Assembly (NCBI GenBank): GCA_937957685.1
Contig: CALGAO010000049.1
Location: 1-64,000, forward strand
DNA: 64,000 nt
Reading direction: 5' to 3'
Origin: an uncultured Paenibacillaceae bacterium
GTDB lineage: Bacteria; Bacillota; Bacilli; Paenibacillales; DA-C8
A program made the translations under genes and the position numbers. Below the pieces are notes generated by a model. That model worked only from the letters and a program-made list of their open reading frames with translations. It made no database searches and was not told where the DNA came from. This document shows positions 7,805 through 16,639 of the stretch, piece after piece (the first letter of the stretch is position 1; each line of letters begins with the position of its first letter).

Positions 7805-8086
7805 GTTTGTACGATTTTTCATACAACTCGACCCGCTCCCGGTGTTCCAACCAAGCTTTTGTACGATTTTTCATACAAACGGATCTAATTCTGCCATTTC
7901 GACCAATCTTTTGTACGATTTTTCATACAACTCGACCCGTTCCCGGCGTTCCGACCAAGGTTTTGTACGATTTTTCATACAAACGGATCCAATTCTGCCA
8001 CTTCGACCAATCTTTTGTACGATTTTTCATACAACTCGATCCGCACAGATCGCCGGTGCCAAGTTTTTGTACCATTTATCGAACAT
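7805..8086. repeat. 52-bp tandem repeat with alternating A/B half-units
   Basis: A 22-bp block of the form TTTTGTACG-ATTTTT-CATACAA recurs with starts at 7805, 7857, 7909, 7961 and 8013, with a decayed copy at 8065. The spacing is exactly 52 bp each time. The 30-bp spacers alternate between type A (CTCGACCCG...) and type B (ACGGATC...) in the order A, B, A, B, A', making a 104-bp higher-order unit. Each block can fold into a short hairpin (TTGTA...TACAA). Fifty-two is not a multiple of three, so frames across it rotate and are unlikely to be coding. It lies between the S9 peptidase 3' end and the rtcB start. Nothing else was recognised in 8087-8270 or 7686-7804. Confidence 0.9.
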
Positions 8087-8270
8087 CATGCCGGGTTCAA
8101 AGTATCAGATCACCTTGATCGCCTGCCTTGGTTATCGCCGATGATGTTGCCAGCTTCATCAAGATTCACCCTGCAATTAAGCCAAGGCCGCCCACCAGGT
8201 CGGTCTTCGCCAGCTTCCGGACGACCTCATACCTCTAAACGGGTGGCCCCTATCCTTCTTTCACGAACCT

Positions 8271-11130
8271 CTATTCGAGCGCCGCTGCTCCATGCTTGCG
8301 CACCAGCCGGTACGAGCCCTCTCCCTCGCGGATGATGCGCCATTGCCGATGGATGAGCAGCAGCAATTCCGCCGCTTGCGTCCCGGTCAGAGGCACCCCT
8401 GCCAGCTCATTTCCCATCTGCTGATAATCCCGCTCTTCGGACAGGCCATACCTGAACCACAGCAGCCGCTTGAGCGCATGGGCAGGCAGGAAGTTGAGCG
8501 TATACCCTTGCGACATGACCCGCGGCCAATCAACGCCGAGCTCCTCCGCCATGTTCACCCGCTCCGCGAAGTCCATCTCCGGATCTCGAGCCTGGACGAA
8601 CGGAGCATCATCCCGCTTCCTGAACGACTCCAGGATGACCGCATCGCCAACGCCTGACGAGCGGCAATTCTCCAGCAGCAGCGCAAACGGGATGCCAAGC
8701 ACGACCCGCTGATCAGCCAGCAAGTACCGGTTGAACCAGGCGTTGACCTGCTCCAGCACATCGATGCGCAGCGAAGGTTTCCCGGACTTCTGGAAGGCAT
8801 GTCCGCTTCCAGCATAACGGATCAGTCTGGTCGTTTTCCCATGGCGCTTGAGGGCCGTGTAATACTGATCCGCCTGCTCCACCGGACAACGCAGATCCTC
8901 CGCGCCGTGCATGATCAGCAGAGGCGTCGTCACCCGGTCTGCGTAAGCGATCGGCGACCTTTCCCAATATCTCGCCGCATCCTTCCATGGATGGGTGCCG
9001 AGCATCGCTTCCGCATACCGCGGGCCGATATCGCTGTTGCCATAGAAGCTGAACCAGTTCGTGATGCTGCGTTGCGACACCGCCGCCCGGAAGCGATGCG
9101 TCCGGCCCACGAGCCAATTGGTCATCAGGCCTCCGTAGCTGCCGCCCATGACCCCGGTTCGGGTCGGGTCGAGCCACTCGCAGCGGGCCAGCGCTTCATC
9201 CAGCGCCTGCAGCACATCGTCCGCATCCCCCTCCCCGAAGCGGCCGATGACCGCAGAAGCGAACTGTTGCCCATAGCCGAAGCTGCCGCGGGGATTGGTG
9301 TATACGACTGCCATGCCGGCAGCCGTCAGCGTCTGAAATTCGTGATAGTATACTCCGGCGAACAGCGCATGCGGGCCGCCGTGAATCGCCAGCACGACCG
9401 GAACCTGCCCCTGACAGGCTGATGACTCCATGCCAGCGGGACGCAGGAGCCACGCTTGCACCGGATCTCCCGCGCTGTTCGTAAACCAGAACGCTTCCGG
9501 TCGCGAGACGGACAGCGATGAGGCCAGTTCCTGATTCCATCTCGTCAGCTGCATGATGCGAAGCCGGGAAGAAAGGTCGTCCCGGACCGGTTCAAACTCC
9601 ATTCGTGCACCATCAGAACGCCCAACCGGGCACAACGCCTCATGGTCCAAGCCTTCCGCCAGCTGATCCTCCTGTCTCGATTTCCCATGCACCTGATCAC
9701 CGTCTAAAAAAAGCTGAACCCGCTTCAGCGCTGCATCAACCGCCACAGCCGATCGCTTTTCTTCCTGTACTGACTTCGCATACTCCTGTACACCATGCAA
9801 ATGTCCGACCCCAGCTGGCTCCATTGCCACACGATCCGCGACATCCGCTTGCCGTTCTTCCTGACCAGGCTTCCCATGCACCTGACCGTCATCCGTCTGT
9901 TGGACCTTGCCCGGATCTGCCTGCCGCACCTTCTCCGCATCCGCTCGCGCCGCCTCAGCTTCCGTACCGTCCAACACATACAGCTCCGCCGGTCCGTCCG
10001 CGCCGATCGCCTGCACGACAAACTGCGGACGATGCTGCACCTGGGCCGCCTGCCAGATCACCCACGGTTCCCCTGTGAGCGGCTGCGAGCTCCCGTCGAG
10101 CCGCCATCGCCACAGCTGCGTCCCCCCCGTGGCGTGACACCACCGCCGCGATCGTCAGCTCCTCCGGCCCGGACATGAAGAACGGCCCGGGCATGCTCTG
10201 ACCGGTCGTCATATCGTTCAGCACATATACGCCCAGCTGCACATCGTCCTGAGACAGCCGCATGATCGCCTCGTGTCCGGATCGCTTCAGATCCACGACA
10301 TACAGCGCCAGCTGGGTTCCGGCGCCATATCGGCCGTCATGGCCGAGCCAGGCCAGCATCGTGCCGTCGGGCGACCACGCATAGCGGTCGATCGCATAGC
10401 TGCCGGGAACGGCCTGCACCGTGGAGCCGTCCTCCAGCGATACGATATACAATCCGCGATGCGGCTCGCCGCCCTCAGGATTCGGATCCCCGGCATGGGT
10501 ATGGGCCAGATAGGCGATCGATCTTCCATCGGGAGACCACCTCGGCTGGGAGATGTCGCAGGCGCCGTTGGTGAGCCTCGTCGCCGTCCCGGAATTCGGC
10601 TCCGTAAGGAACAGATGGCTGTACAGCCCGTCCCACCATCCGGCTCCTTCGGAGCGTGGGATGTACCGGTCGTAGACGGCGCCGCGACGCGCCGCATGTC
10701 TCCTGTCTTCCTCCCGGCTCCTCGCCTCCCGCTCCGGGTCGAGGCTGATTCGGGTCGTATACGCGATCCGACCGCCATCGGGAGACCAGGCCCATTCCAT
10801 GATGCCATGCTTGCAGCTGGCCAGCATCGTCGGTGTCTCGCCTGCCGCGCGAACTCCGAACAGCTGTCGGACGCCGCCGTCCGGCCGCAAGAACCCGAGC
10901 CATTCTCCGTCAGGTGACCAGCCCGGAGCACTGTCCTGTGTCCCGTTCGTCCATGCCTCATCTCCGCCGCCGTCAAGAGCAGCCACGCGAATATGCGAGG
11001 CATATTGATCCAGCTCCCGATTCGTCCTGCGGTGCACATACGCGACAGACTGCCCGTTCGGATGAACGACAGGATCGCTGACCCATTGATACTCATGGAT
11101 CAGATCCGGTGTGATGATTCGCTTGCCCAT
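8271..11130 (-). pseudogene. S9-family peptidase (acylaminoacyl/prolyl oligopeptidase type), frameshifted
   Basis: The start is the ATG at 11130 (MGKRIITPDLIHEYQWV), with AAGGAG upstream. Residues 1 to about 330 form a beta-propeller (repeats such as PGWSPDGEWLGF, QPRWSPDGRSIAYLA, RYAWSPDGTMLAWLG). The frame breaks at a run of seven Gs (plus-strand Cs at 10122-10128); removing one restores SRHGGTQLWRWRLDGSSQPL. The C-terminal alpha/beta hydrolase domain has nucleophile GGSYGG, acid in HGAEDLRCP and histidine in GSGHAF. Two oddities: a hydrophilic insertion of about 130 residues before the hydrolase, with an internal repeat (QVHGKPGQEE / QVHGKSRQED), and about 155 extra residues after the usual end (NAWFNRYL). 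The repaired length is about 952 aa, against roughly 650 typical. Confidence 0.8.
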
Positions 11131-11258
11131 TGTGTCTTCAGCTCCTTGGCGATCCTGGTGATCGGCATTCGGCATGAGGACTCCGATCTGCGCCAGCCAT
11201 CATGCCTTGTGGAATGGTCGTTTGACGATGTTTGATCCACCTTCTCAACCCAGCCTTC

Positions 11259-12443
11259 TCAACTTTGATCCAGGTAACGGATCGCGATCGCTGCCAGCAT
11301 CGCCGACCCCAGAGGCAATGCCGTTTCATCCAGATTGAACTTCGGATGATGCAGCGGATACGATGTGGCGGGATCACCGTTGCTGGTGCCCAGACGGAAG
11401 TAAACGCCCGGGATACGCTCGGCATAAAAGGCGAAATCCTCCCCGCCCGTCGACGGACTGGCGAACTCCCAGCGCGGCTCTCCGAACAGCAGCTCGTTGG
11501 TCTCGCCGAAGAAGGCGACCAGATCGTCATCGTTGACGACCGTAGGATACCCTTCGTGGATGGTCAGCTCGAACGAGGCGCCGAAGGCGTCTGTCACGCC
11601 CCGGATCGTGCGGCGCAGCAGCTCGGGCACCATCTTCCGCACAGATGCGGACAAGGTTCGGATCGTCCCGCGCATGCGCACCTCGGGCGCGATGACGTTC
11701 TCCATGTATCCCCCTTCGATCTTCCCGATCGTGACCACGACGGTCTCGAGCGGATCGATGCATCGGGTCGCCATGCTGTGCATGGCATTGATCACCTGGG
11801 CGGATACGGCGATCGAGTCGATCGCCTCATGCGGTCTGGCCGCATGTCCGCCCTGGCCGATGATGCGCAGCTCGATCGTATCCACGGAGGCGTAGGCAAC
11901 GCCCTTCGTCACGTTGAATCTGCCCACCGGAAGCGCCGGGTTCACATGCAGGCCGGCGATCGCATCCACGCGCGGGGATTCCAGCACGCCGTCGCGAATC
12001 ATCGCCGCCGCACCTGCCAGCCCTTCCTCCGCAGGCTGGAAGATGAACTTCACATTCCCTCTGGTCGGACGGTACTTGCCCGTGAGCAGCCTGGCCGCTC
12101 CCATCAGGATGCTCGTATGAGCATCATGTCCGCACAGATGGGCGACGCCGGGATTCCGGGAAGCATATTCGACCCCGGTCGCCTCCTCGATCGGCAGGGC
12201 GTCCATATCGGCGCGAAGCGCGATGACAGGTCCGTCCTGCTCCCCGCGCAGCAACGCGGTTACCCCGGTGCCGCCGATCCCCGTCTGCACCTCCAGCCCC
12301 AGGCCTTGCAGATAATCGGCGACGATCGACGCTGTCCGCCGCTCCTGAAAGCCCAGTTCCGGATGGCGATGAAAATCCCTCCGCCAGCTGACCAATTGCT
12401 CCTGCAACTCCCGGGCGTCCTGCAACAACTGTTGGATCTCCAT
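11259..12443 (-). CDS. M20-family amidohydrolase (N-acyl amino acid hydrolase type)
   Basis: This 394-residue cytoplasmic metallo-amidohydrolase is related to hippurate and N-acyl-L-amino-acid hydrolases. Motifs visible are RRDFHRHPELGFQE, ALRADMDALPI, HLCGHDAHTS (metal ligands), IFQPAEEG (catalytic Glu region), AGLHV, a dimerisation segment with GQGGHAARPHEAIDS, and TGGEDFAFYAERIPG near the end. Length is normal for the family. Expected reaction: hydrolysis of an amide bond releasing an amino acid from an acyl or other conjugate; the actual substrate is not predictable. It lies downstream of, and in the same orientation as, the S9-serine hydrolase region, with a terminator-bearing gap upstream. 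Confidence 0.9.
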   Translation of the reverse strand: MEIQQLLQDARELQEQLVSWRRDFHRHPELGFQERRTASIVADYLQGLGLEVQTGIGGTGVTALLRGEQDGPVIALRADMDALPIEEATGVEYASRNPGVAHLCGHDAHTSILMGAARLLTGKYRPTRGNVKFIFQPAEEGLAGAAAMIRDGVLESPRVDAIAGLHVNPALPVGRFNVTKGVAYASVDTIELRIIGQGGHAARPHEAIDSIAVSAQVINAMHSMATRCIDPLETVVVTIGKIEGGYMENVIAPEVRMRGTIRTLSASVRKMVPELLRRTIRGVTDAFGASFELTIHEGYPTVVNDDDLVAFFGETNELLFGEPRWEFASPSTGGEDFAFYAERIPGVYFRLGTSNGDPATSYPLHHPKFNLDETALPLGSAMLAAIAIRYLDQS

Positions 12444-12660
12444 TTCCTTACCACCTCGAGGTATGTTTGGATGTCATTCTTGATGACACATGATGCGGAT
12501 TATGAATACAACCTTTCGCACATCTTCCGCGCTGCGCGCGACATGTTTTGATTCGTCATCCATTCATCTTGACATGATCTTAATAGATCATTTGGTTAAT
12601 GTAAATAGATTTACTCGGATTTATCTTTTAAAGCGAGAAAAGGGCATCCCTTCCGCCAAA

Positions 12661-12690
12661 TAAAAAACACCACCCTCACGGATGGTGTAT
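12661..12690 (-). terminator. Intrinsic terminator after serine hydrolase gene
   Basis: On the minus strand a stem ACACCATCC / GGGTGGTGT is followed by TTTTTTATTT, in the 339-bp gap between the serine hydrolase and M20 genes. The rest of that gap (12444-12660) is AT-rich and probably holds the M20 promoter, but no convincing -35/-10 pair was identified. Confidence 0.8.
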
Positions 12691-12782
12691 CTTGGTCTGA
12701 CCGTCGTGCTCACCGGCTACCCTGGGCCGCTTCCAACGAAGCCGCATCGCGAACAGGATCAGCATATGCATCGATTCGCCCC

Positions 12783-14249
12783 TCACCTTCTCGTCACCAG
12801 CTGGATCATGCTGTAGATCGCCCACAACGCGGTGGACGCCATCATCGCGATCAGCCCGACCGCCAGATCATACGGATATCCGTAGAAGCCGATCTGGGTT
12901 GGATGCACCGCGATGAGCAGATAGGCGATCGGCAGACTGATGATCAAGCAGACGACCGCCCGGCAGACGATCAGCCCGCCTGACCGCCGCCTCGCACGTC
13001 TCGGCGACAGGATCGCGCGCACCAGCCCGAGCACCAGCAGCAAGCCGATGGCGGCAAATCCCAGGGACACCCATCCGACCAGCTTCCAGAACGTAATGCC
13101 TACCTGGATATCCTCAGGCGTCTCGCCCAACAGCATGCGCGCGATGTTCATGGCCAGCGGAGGTCCCAGTTCCGGGATCGACTCGCCGATCAGGAGCGAG
13201 ATGCCCAGCTTCCGTTCCGGCAGCAGCACGATCATCGCACCCGAGCCGATCCCGTCACCAGCCTTGTAGAGCACGCGCTCGGACCCGAGCAGCCCTTCCT
13301 CGAAGCCGCTGACCGCATAGCGGAAGCCTTCATCCGCCTCCACCTCGCCCTTGTGCGACATCGCCAACGTCTCCTGAGCGAGCAGCGGATATTCGCCGTC
13401 TCCGAGCATCGCCGCCAGGTAGTTGGACAGATCGAGCACATTGGAGCAGATGCCGCCTTCCGGATTCTGCCCTTCGCCGAACACCTCCAGATTGCTCGCC
13501 GACGGACGCTTCCAGCCGAACATCCAGTGGTACTCCGTGGCGGCAAGCTCCGGATAAGCGTCGGGATCAAACGAAGTCCTGTCCATATGCAGAGGTTCAA
13601 AGATCGCATGCTCCATATATTGCTCGTAATCCATACCGGTGACCTTCTCTATCACCAGGCCGAGAACATTGTAGCAGCTGTTGCAGTATGCGCCCTTGCT
13701 GCCTGGCTCGTCGGTCATCGATACCGTGGCCAGCGCCCTGACCGTGCGCTCCAGGGAATTCCGGTTCTCACGCTCGTTCTGGAACACCGACCCGTCCGCC
13801 TCGAAGCGATGGATGCCAGCAGCATGCGTGAGCAGATGACGAATCGTCACCCTCGCCGAACGTTCCTGATCCTGATAGGTGAACCATGGGATGTAGGCTT
13901 GCACCGGCGCATCCAGCTCGATGAGCCCTTGCTCATACAGCTTCAGAACAGCCGTTGCCGTCAGGGACTTGGTAACGGAGGCAACCGCGTACACCGTCTC
14001 CGGCGTGACCGGCACACCGCTGTCCCGATCGGCCACGCCGATTCCCCTGGCATCGACGACTTCACCTTCATGTACGATGGCGTACGATCCACCCACCACG
14101 TTATTGATCGCAAGTTGTCTGGTCACATATTGATAGATTCGATCCAGCTTGTCCTGTCCCAATTCCCCCTGCGCCGCCAGGCTGTTCAGAGGCCATAGGC
14201 CAGCGAGCATCAGGATGGTCAAGCCGATCTGCAGCAGTTTCCTTATCAT
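12783..14249 (-). CDS. Serine hydrolase (beta-lactamase/DD-peptidase fold) with C-terminal membrane domain
   Basis: This 488-residue exported enzyme begins with a signal peptide (LLQIGLTILMLAGLWPLNSLAAQ). The catalytic domain spans about 30-370 with SxxK nucleophile SVTK, YxN motif YCN, HLLTHAAGIHRF, and a GDGIGSGAM segment in the third-motif position. About four transmembrane helices follow (LVGWVSLGFAAIGLLLVLGL onward), anchoring it to the membrane with the enzyme outside. Relatives act as class C-like beta-lactamases, DD-peptidases or D-aminopeptidases; which one applies is unknown. A 42-aa membrane protein gene lies 32 bp upstream and is probably co-transcribed. Confidence 0.85.
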   Translation of the reverse strand: MIRKLLQIGLTILMLAGLWPLNSLAAQGELGQDKLDRIYQYVTRQLAINNVVGGSYAIVHEGEVVDARGIGVADRDSGVPVTPETVYAVASVTKSLTATAVLKLYEQGLIELDAPVQAYIPWFTYQDQERSARVTIRHLLTHAAGIHRFEADGSVFQNERENRNSLERTVRALATVSMTDEPGSKGAYCNSCYNVLGLVIEKVTGMDYEQYMEHAIFEPLHMDRTSFDPDAYPELAATEYHWMFGWKRPSASNLEVFGEGQNPEGGICSNVLDLSNYLAAMLGDGEYPLLAQETLAMSHKGEVEADEGFRYAVSGFEEGLLGSERVLYKAGDGIGSGAMIVLLPERKLGISLLIGESIPELGPPLAMNIARMLLGETPEDIQVGITFWKLVGWVSLGFAAIGLLLVLGLVRAILSPRRARRRSGGLIVCRAVVCLIISLPIAYLLIAVHPTQIGFYGYPYDLAVGLIAMMASTALWAIYSMIQLVTRR

Positions 14250-14281
14250 ATCGTGATTCCCCCCTCACTGGTTCCATCCGT

Positions 14282-14410
14282 CTATGCGCGCGCCTCTTCA
14301 TCGGTTGATTCGGAGTAAACCCCGGGAATATCCGTGTATCCGAACCCGAGCAACGATGCGACAACGGCAAATACCACGGCTTTGATCCAGACAGCCACTT
14401 TCCTGATCAT
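14282..14410 (-). CDS. Small single-span membrane protein (42 aa)
   Basis: This short gene has a strong ribosome site (AAGGAG, nine bases before ATG) and reads MIRKVAVWIKAVVFAVVASL with LGFGYTDIPGVYSESTDEEA after it. It thus has a basic N-terminus, one hydrophobic helix and an acidic outer tail, and could equally be a cleaved secreted peptide. It ends 32 bp before the serine hydrolase gene on the same strand. The pairing suggests a regulatory or partner role for that enzyme, which is inference only. Confidence 0.65.
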   Translation of the reverse strand: MIRKVAVWIKAVVFAVVASLLGFGYTDIPGVYSESTDEEARA

Positions 14411-14481
14411 GGTTATCCACTCCTTGACCATTCGGCTCATTCGCTTGAGCCATCATCTGATGACCTAATCGTACAGAATGG

Positions 14482-14535
14482 CTGTCACAGGCGAATAGTG
14501 AAGGTTGTCATAACGTTGTCATAAGCATGTCATAT
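14482..14535. promoter_or_regulatory. Direct repeats TTGTCATAA at 11-bp spacing (Pho-box-like)
   Basis: Three direct repeats start at 14505, 14516 and 14527 (TTGTCATAA, TTGTCATAA, ATGTCATAT), exactly 11 bp apart, with a weaker CTGTCA at 14482. Tandem half-sites one helical turn apart are typical of response-regulator binding, and the wording resembles PhoB/PhoP boxes. They lie upstream of the small membrane protein and serine hydrolase genes. Confidence 0.6.
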
Positions 14536-14541
14536 GAGGAC

Positions 14542-14569
14542 AAAAAAAGCACCGGATCTCTCCGGAGCT
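14542..14569 (-). terminator. Intrinsic terminator after two-component operon
   Basis: Minus-strand GCTCCGGA / TCCGGTGC stem with a 4-nt loop, followed by seven Ts, just downstream of the response-regulator stop. Confidence 0.8.
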
Positions 14570-14605
14570 TGATCAAACTCGCCTGATTCCCTTATCGGAC
14601 CGCCC

Positions 14606-15247
14606 TCACAGCATCCCTTTCGCCTTCTTCACCGCTTCCATCCGGCTGTGCACGTTCAGCTTGCTGTAGATGCCGGATATGTAGTTGCGGACCGTTCCAT
14701 CGGACAGGAACAACCGCTCGGCGATCTGGCTGTTGGTCAAGCCGTCGGCCAGACACTTCAGGACGTCCAGCTCCCTCTCCGACAGCTCGTCCAGCTCGCT
14801 CGCCTGCGGCTGCGGCGCCGAAGTTCCGAGCGGCTTCGAGAACAGCAGCCTGGCGACTTCCTGGGAGATCATCGTCTCGCCTCGGCTGACGAGGCGAATG
14901 GCGGCGGCCAGATCCATCGGATCGATGGCCTTCAGGATATATCCTTCAGCCCCGGCATCGAGCGCACCGATGGCGGATTCCCGCGTCTGCATGGTGGTCA
15001 GCATGATGATCTTGACGGACGGCCATTTCTCCTTGGCGATCCTCGTCGCCTCCAACCCGTCCATCACGGGCATATTCACATCCATCAGCACGATATCCGG
15101 CAGGAGCTGCTCGATCTGCTGCAAGGCCTCCTGCCCATTCAACGCCGAACCGACAACCTCGATATCCTCCGTCGCATTCAGAATGATCTTCAGGCTGTTC
15201 AGGATCAGCAGCTGGTCTTCCACGATGATGACGTTGATCGATTTCAT
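14606..15247 (-). CDS. NarL/LuxR-family response regulator
   Basis: This 213-residue response regulator has a receiver domain with phospho-acceptor Asp in IVLMDVNMPVMDG, conserved Thr/Lys in IIMLTTMQTRE and YILKA, and a LuxR-type helix-turn-helix (LSERELDVLKCLADGLTNSQ, SDGTVRNYISGIYSKL). It is encoded 4 bp after its sensor kinase gene, so the pair is translationally linked. Targets are unknown. The adjacent TGTCATAA repeats are candidates, although PhoB/PhoP-type boxes usually belong to OmpR-type regulators. Confidence 0.92.
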   Translation of the reverse strand: MKSINVIIVEDQLLILNSLKIILNATEDIEVVGSALNGQEALQQIEQLLPDIVLMDVNMPVMDGLEATRIAKEKWPSVKIIMLTTMQTRESAIGALDAGAEGYILKAIDPMDLAAAIRLVSRGETMISQEVARLLFSKPLGTSAPQPQASELDELSERELDVLKCLADGLTNSQIAERLFLSDGTVRNYISGIYSKLNVHSRMEAVKKAKGML

Positions 15248-15251
15248 GTTC

Positions 15252-16442
15252 TCAACCCGCTTTCAGAGGTATGGTGCAAGTCACGCTGGTTCCCTGATTG
15301 ACTTGCGAGCGGATCTCCAGCGTGCCGTTCAGACTGGCGACCCGGTTGTTCATGGCATTCAGGCCGAAGCCCGTTTCGATATGATCCTGACCGATGCCGT
15401 TGTCAACGACGGTCATGGCGATCTGCCCCGGCGCATAGGACAGCTTCACCGCGATCTCCGTCGCATGGCCGTGGCGTTTCGCATTGGTCAGCGCCTCCTG
15501 CAGGCAGCGAATCAACGTGACCCGGACCGCTTCCGAAGCGGACAGCCTGTCCGGCTCCTCGCCGCTTACTTCCACGATCACGCGGGTTCCGGTGTGCACG
15601 CCGAAGTCATCGGAGATCTTCGCCAGGCTCTTGCTCAGGGAGCGCTCATCCTCATAGACGGCCATCTGGTGGATGTTCCTGCGGACGTCGTTGAAGCCCG
15701 TGCGCGCGTAATCGATCAGCTGCTTCAGGCTGTCCCTGGCTGCCGCCGGAGACGCATCCATCTGATAATAAACGGCCTCCATCCCCTGGATGGTTGAGGT
15801 GAACGTATGCCCGACGGTATCATGCAGCTCTCTGGCGATGCGATTTCTCTCCTCGACGATCGCAAGCTCTTCGATCTGCCTGGCATACAGCTCAAGGGTC
15901 TGATTCTGATCCTTGATGATCTGCATCATCGTCCTCATCTTCAGATGCGTGTTGATCATGATGCGGAAGCAGATGCCGATGATGAACATGATCGAATTGT
16001 CCAGCCATTCGTTGGCGATCGCCTCGATGGGATAATCATAGAGCACGCCCGCCAGCCCCGGGATGAGGAGGACGGTCGGCACATAGAACCAGGCATAACG
16101 CTTGCGAAAGGTGAAATAGCCGATCGTGAATACCGGCAGATTGTACAGGTCAAATGCGGATGGCTCACCGGCCAGGAACAGGATCAACGGGGCGATCAGG
16201 ACGAGCTCGATAAGCGGACTGTACGGCTTCAGCTTCCTGGAGAAATAGCAAAGAAGCGGGATCAGGAAACAGGCGGTGATCCAACCGGCGACCAGCCCGA
16301 TGGCGCCGGTGGTGATGATGGGATGTGAGGTGGGGAGGATCCGCTCCGGATTGGCGATCAGATCCCTTAACGCCAATACCAGCCAGGAGGTGCGCACGGC
16401 TGCATAGACGATATCAAACCAATGCAGGTTTCCCTTGGCCAT
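15252..16442 (-). CDS. DesK/NarX-type sensor histidine kinase
   Basis: The ATG at 16442 (MAKGNLHWFD) is preferred because GGAAG lies six bases upstream; the longer frame begins with a TTG lacking a ribosome site. The 396-residue protein has five or six N-terminal transmembrane segments with almost no extracellular domain, which suggests sensing within the membrane. A dimerisation domain has phospho-His motif IARELHDTVGHTF, and the ATPase domain has CLQEALTNAKRHG, VVDNGIGQDH and GFGLNAMNNR. Bacillus relatives sense membrane state or envelope stress. It is the first gene of a two-gene operon. Confidence 0.9.
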   Translation of the reverse strand: MAKGNLHWFDIVYAAVRTSWLVLALRDLIANPERILPTSHPIITTGAIGLVAGWITACFLIPLLCYFSRKLKPYSPLIELVLIAPLILFLAGEPSAFDLYNLPVFTIGYFTFRKRYAWFYVPTVLLIPGLAGVLYDYPIEAIANEWLDNSIMFIIGICFRIMINTHLKMRTMMQIIKDQNQTLELYARQIEELAIVEERNRIARELHDTVGHTFTSTIQGMEAVYYQMDASPAAARDSLKQLIDYARTGFNDVRRNIHQMAVYEDERSLSKSLAKISDDFGVHTGTRVIVEVSGEEPDRLSASEAVRVTLIRCLQEALTNAKRHGHATEIAVKLSYAPGQIAMTVVDNGIGQDHIETGFGLNAMNNRVASLNGTLEIRSQVNQGTSVTCTIPLKAG

Positions 16443-16639
16443 ACTTTGCTTCCATGCTGTCAGTTTCAAATGCCATGCCACCTTTTGCGCATACACCAGG
16501 TATGTAGAAGTATGATTCAAGCATATAATCGTAAATTCGCTTCTCTCCCCGGAGTTGTCAAGCTTCCGTGACGCTGAATCTGCATCATGGTATGCTTGAT
16601 AGACAGATGACCACTTCGAGGGCAGGAGGGTATCCGAAG

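Noticed and set aside
7805..8086. CRISPR array (22-bp repeats, 30-bp spacers)
   Set aside because: The spacers are not unique: they alternate between two related types, and no cas genes are nearby. A degenerate tandem repeat explains it better.
7764..8144. Repetitive protein frames across the 52-bp repeats
   Set aside because: The period is not a multiple of three, several overlapping frames are equally open, and none has a ribosome site.
10061..11130. Two separate genes for propeller and hydrolase
   Set aside because: Correcting one base in a G7 run yields a continuous S9 peptidase in the normal domain order, and the downstream half lacks its own ribosome site.
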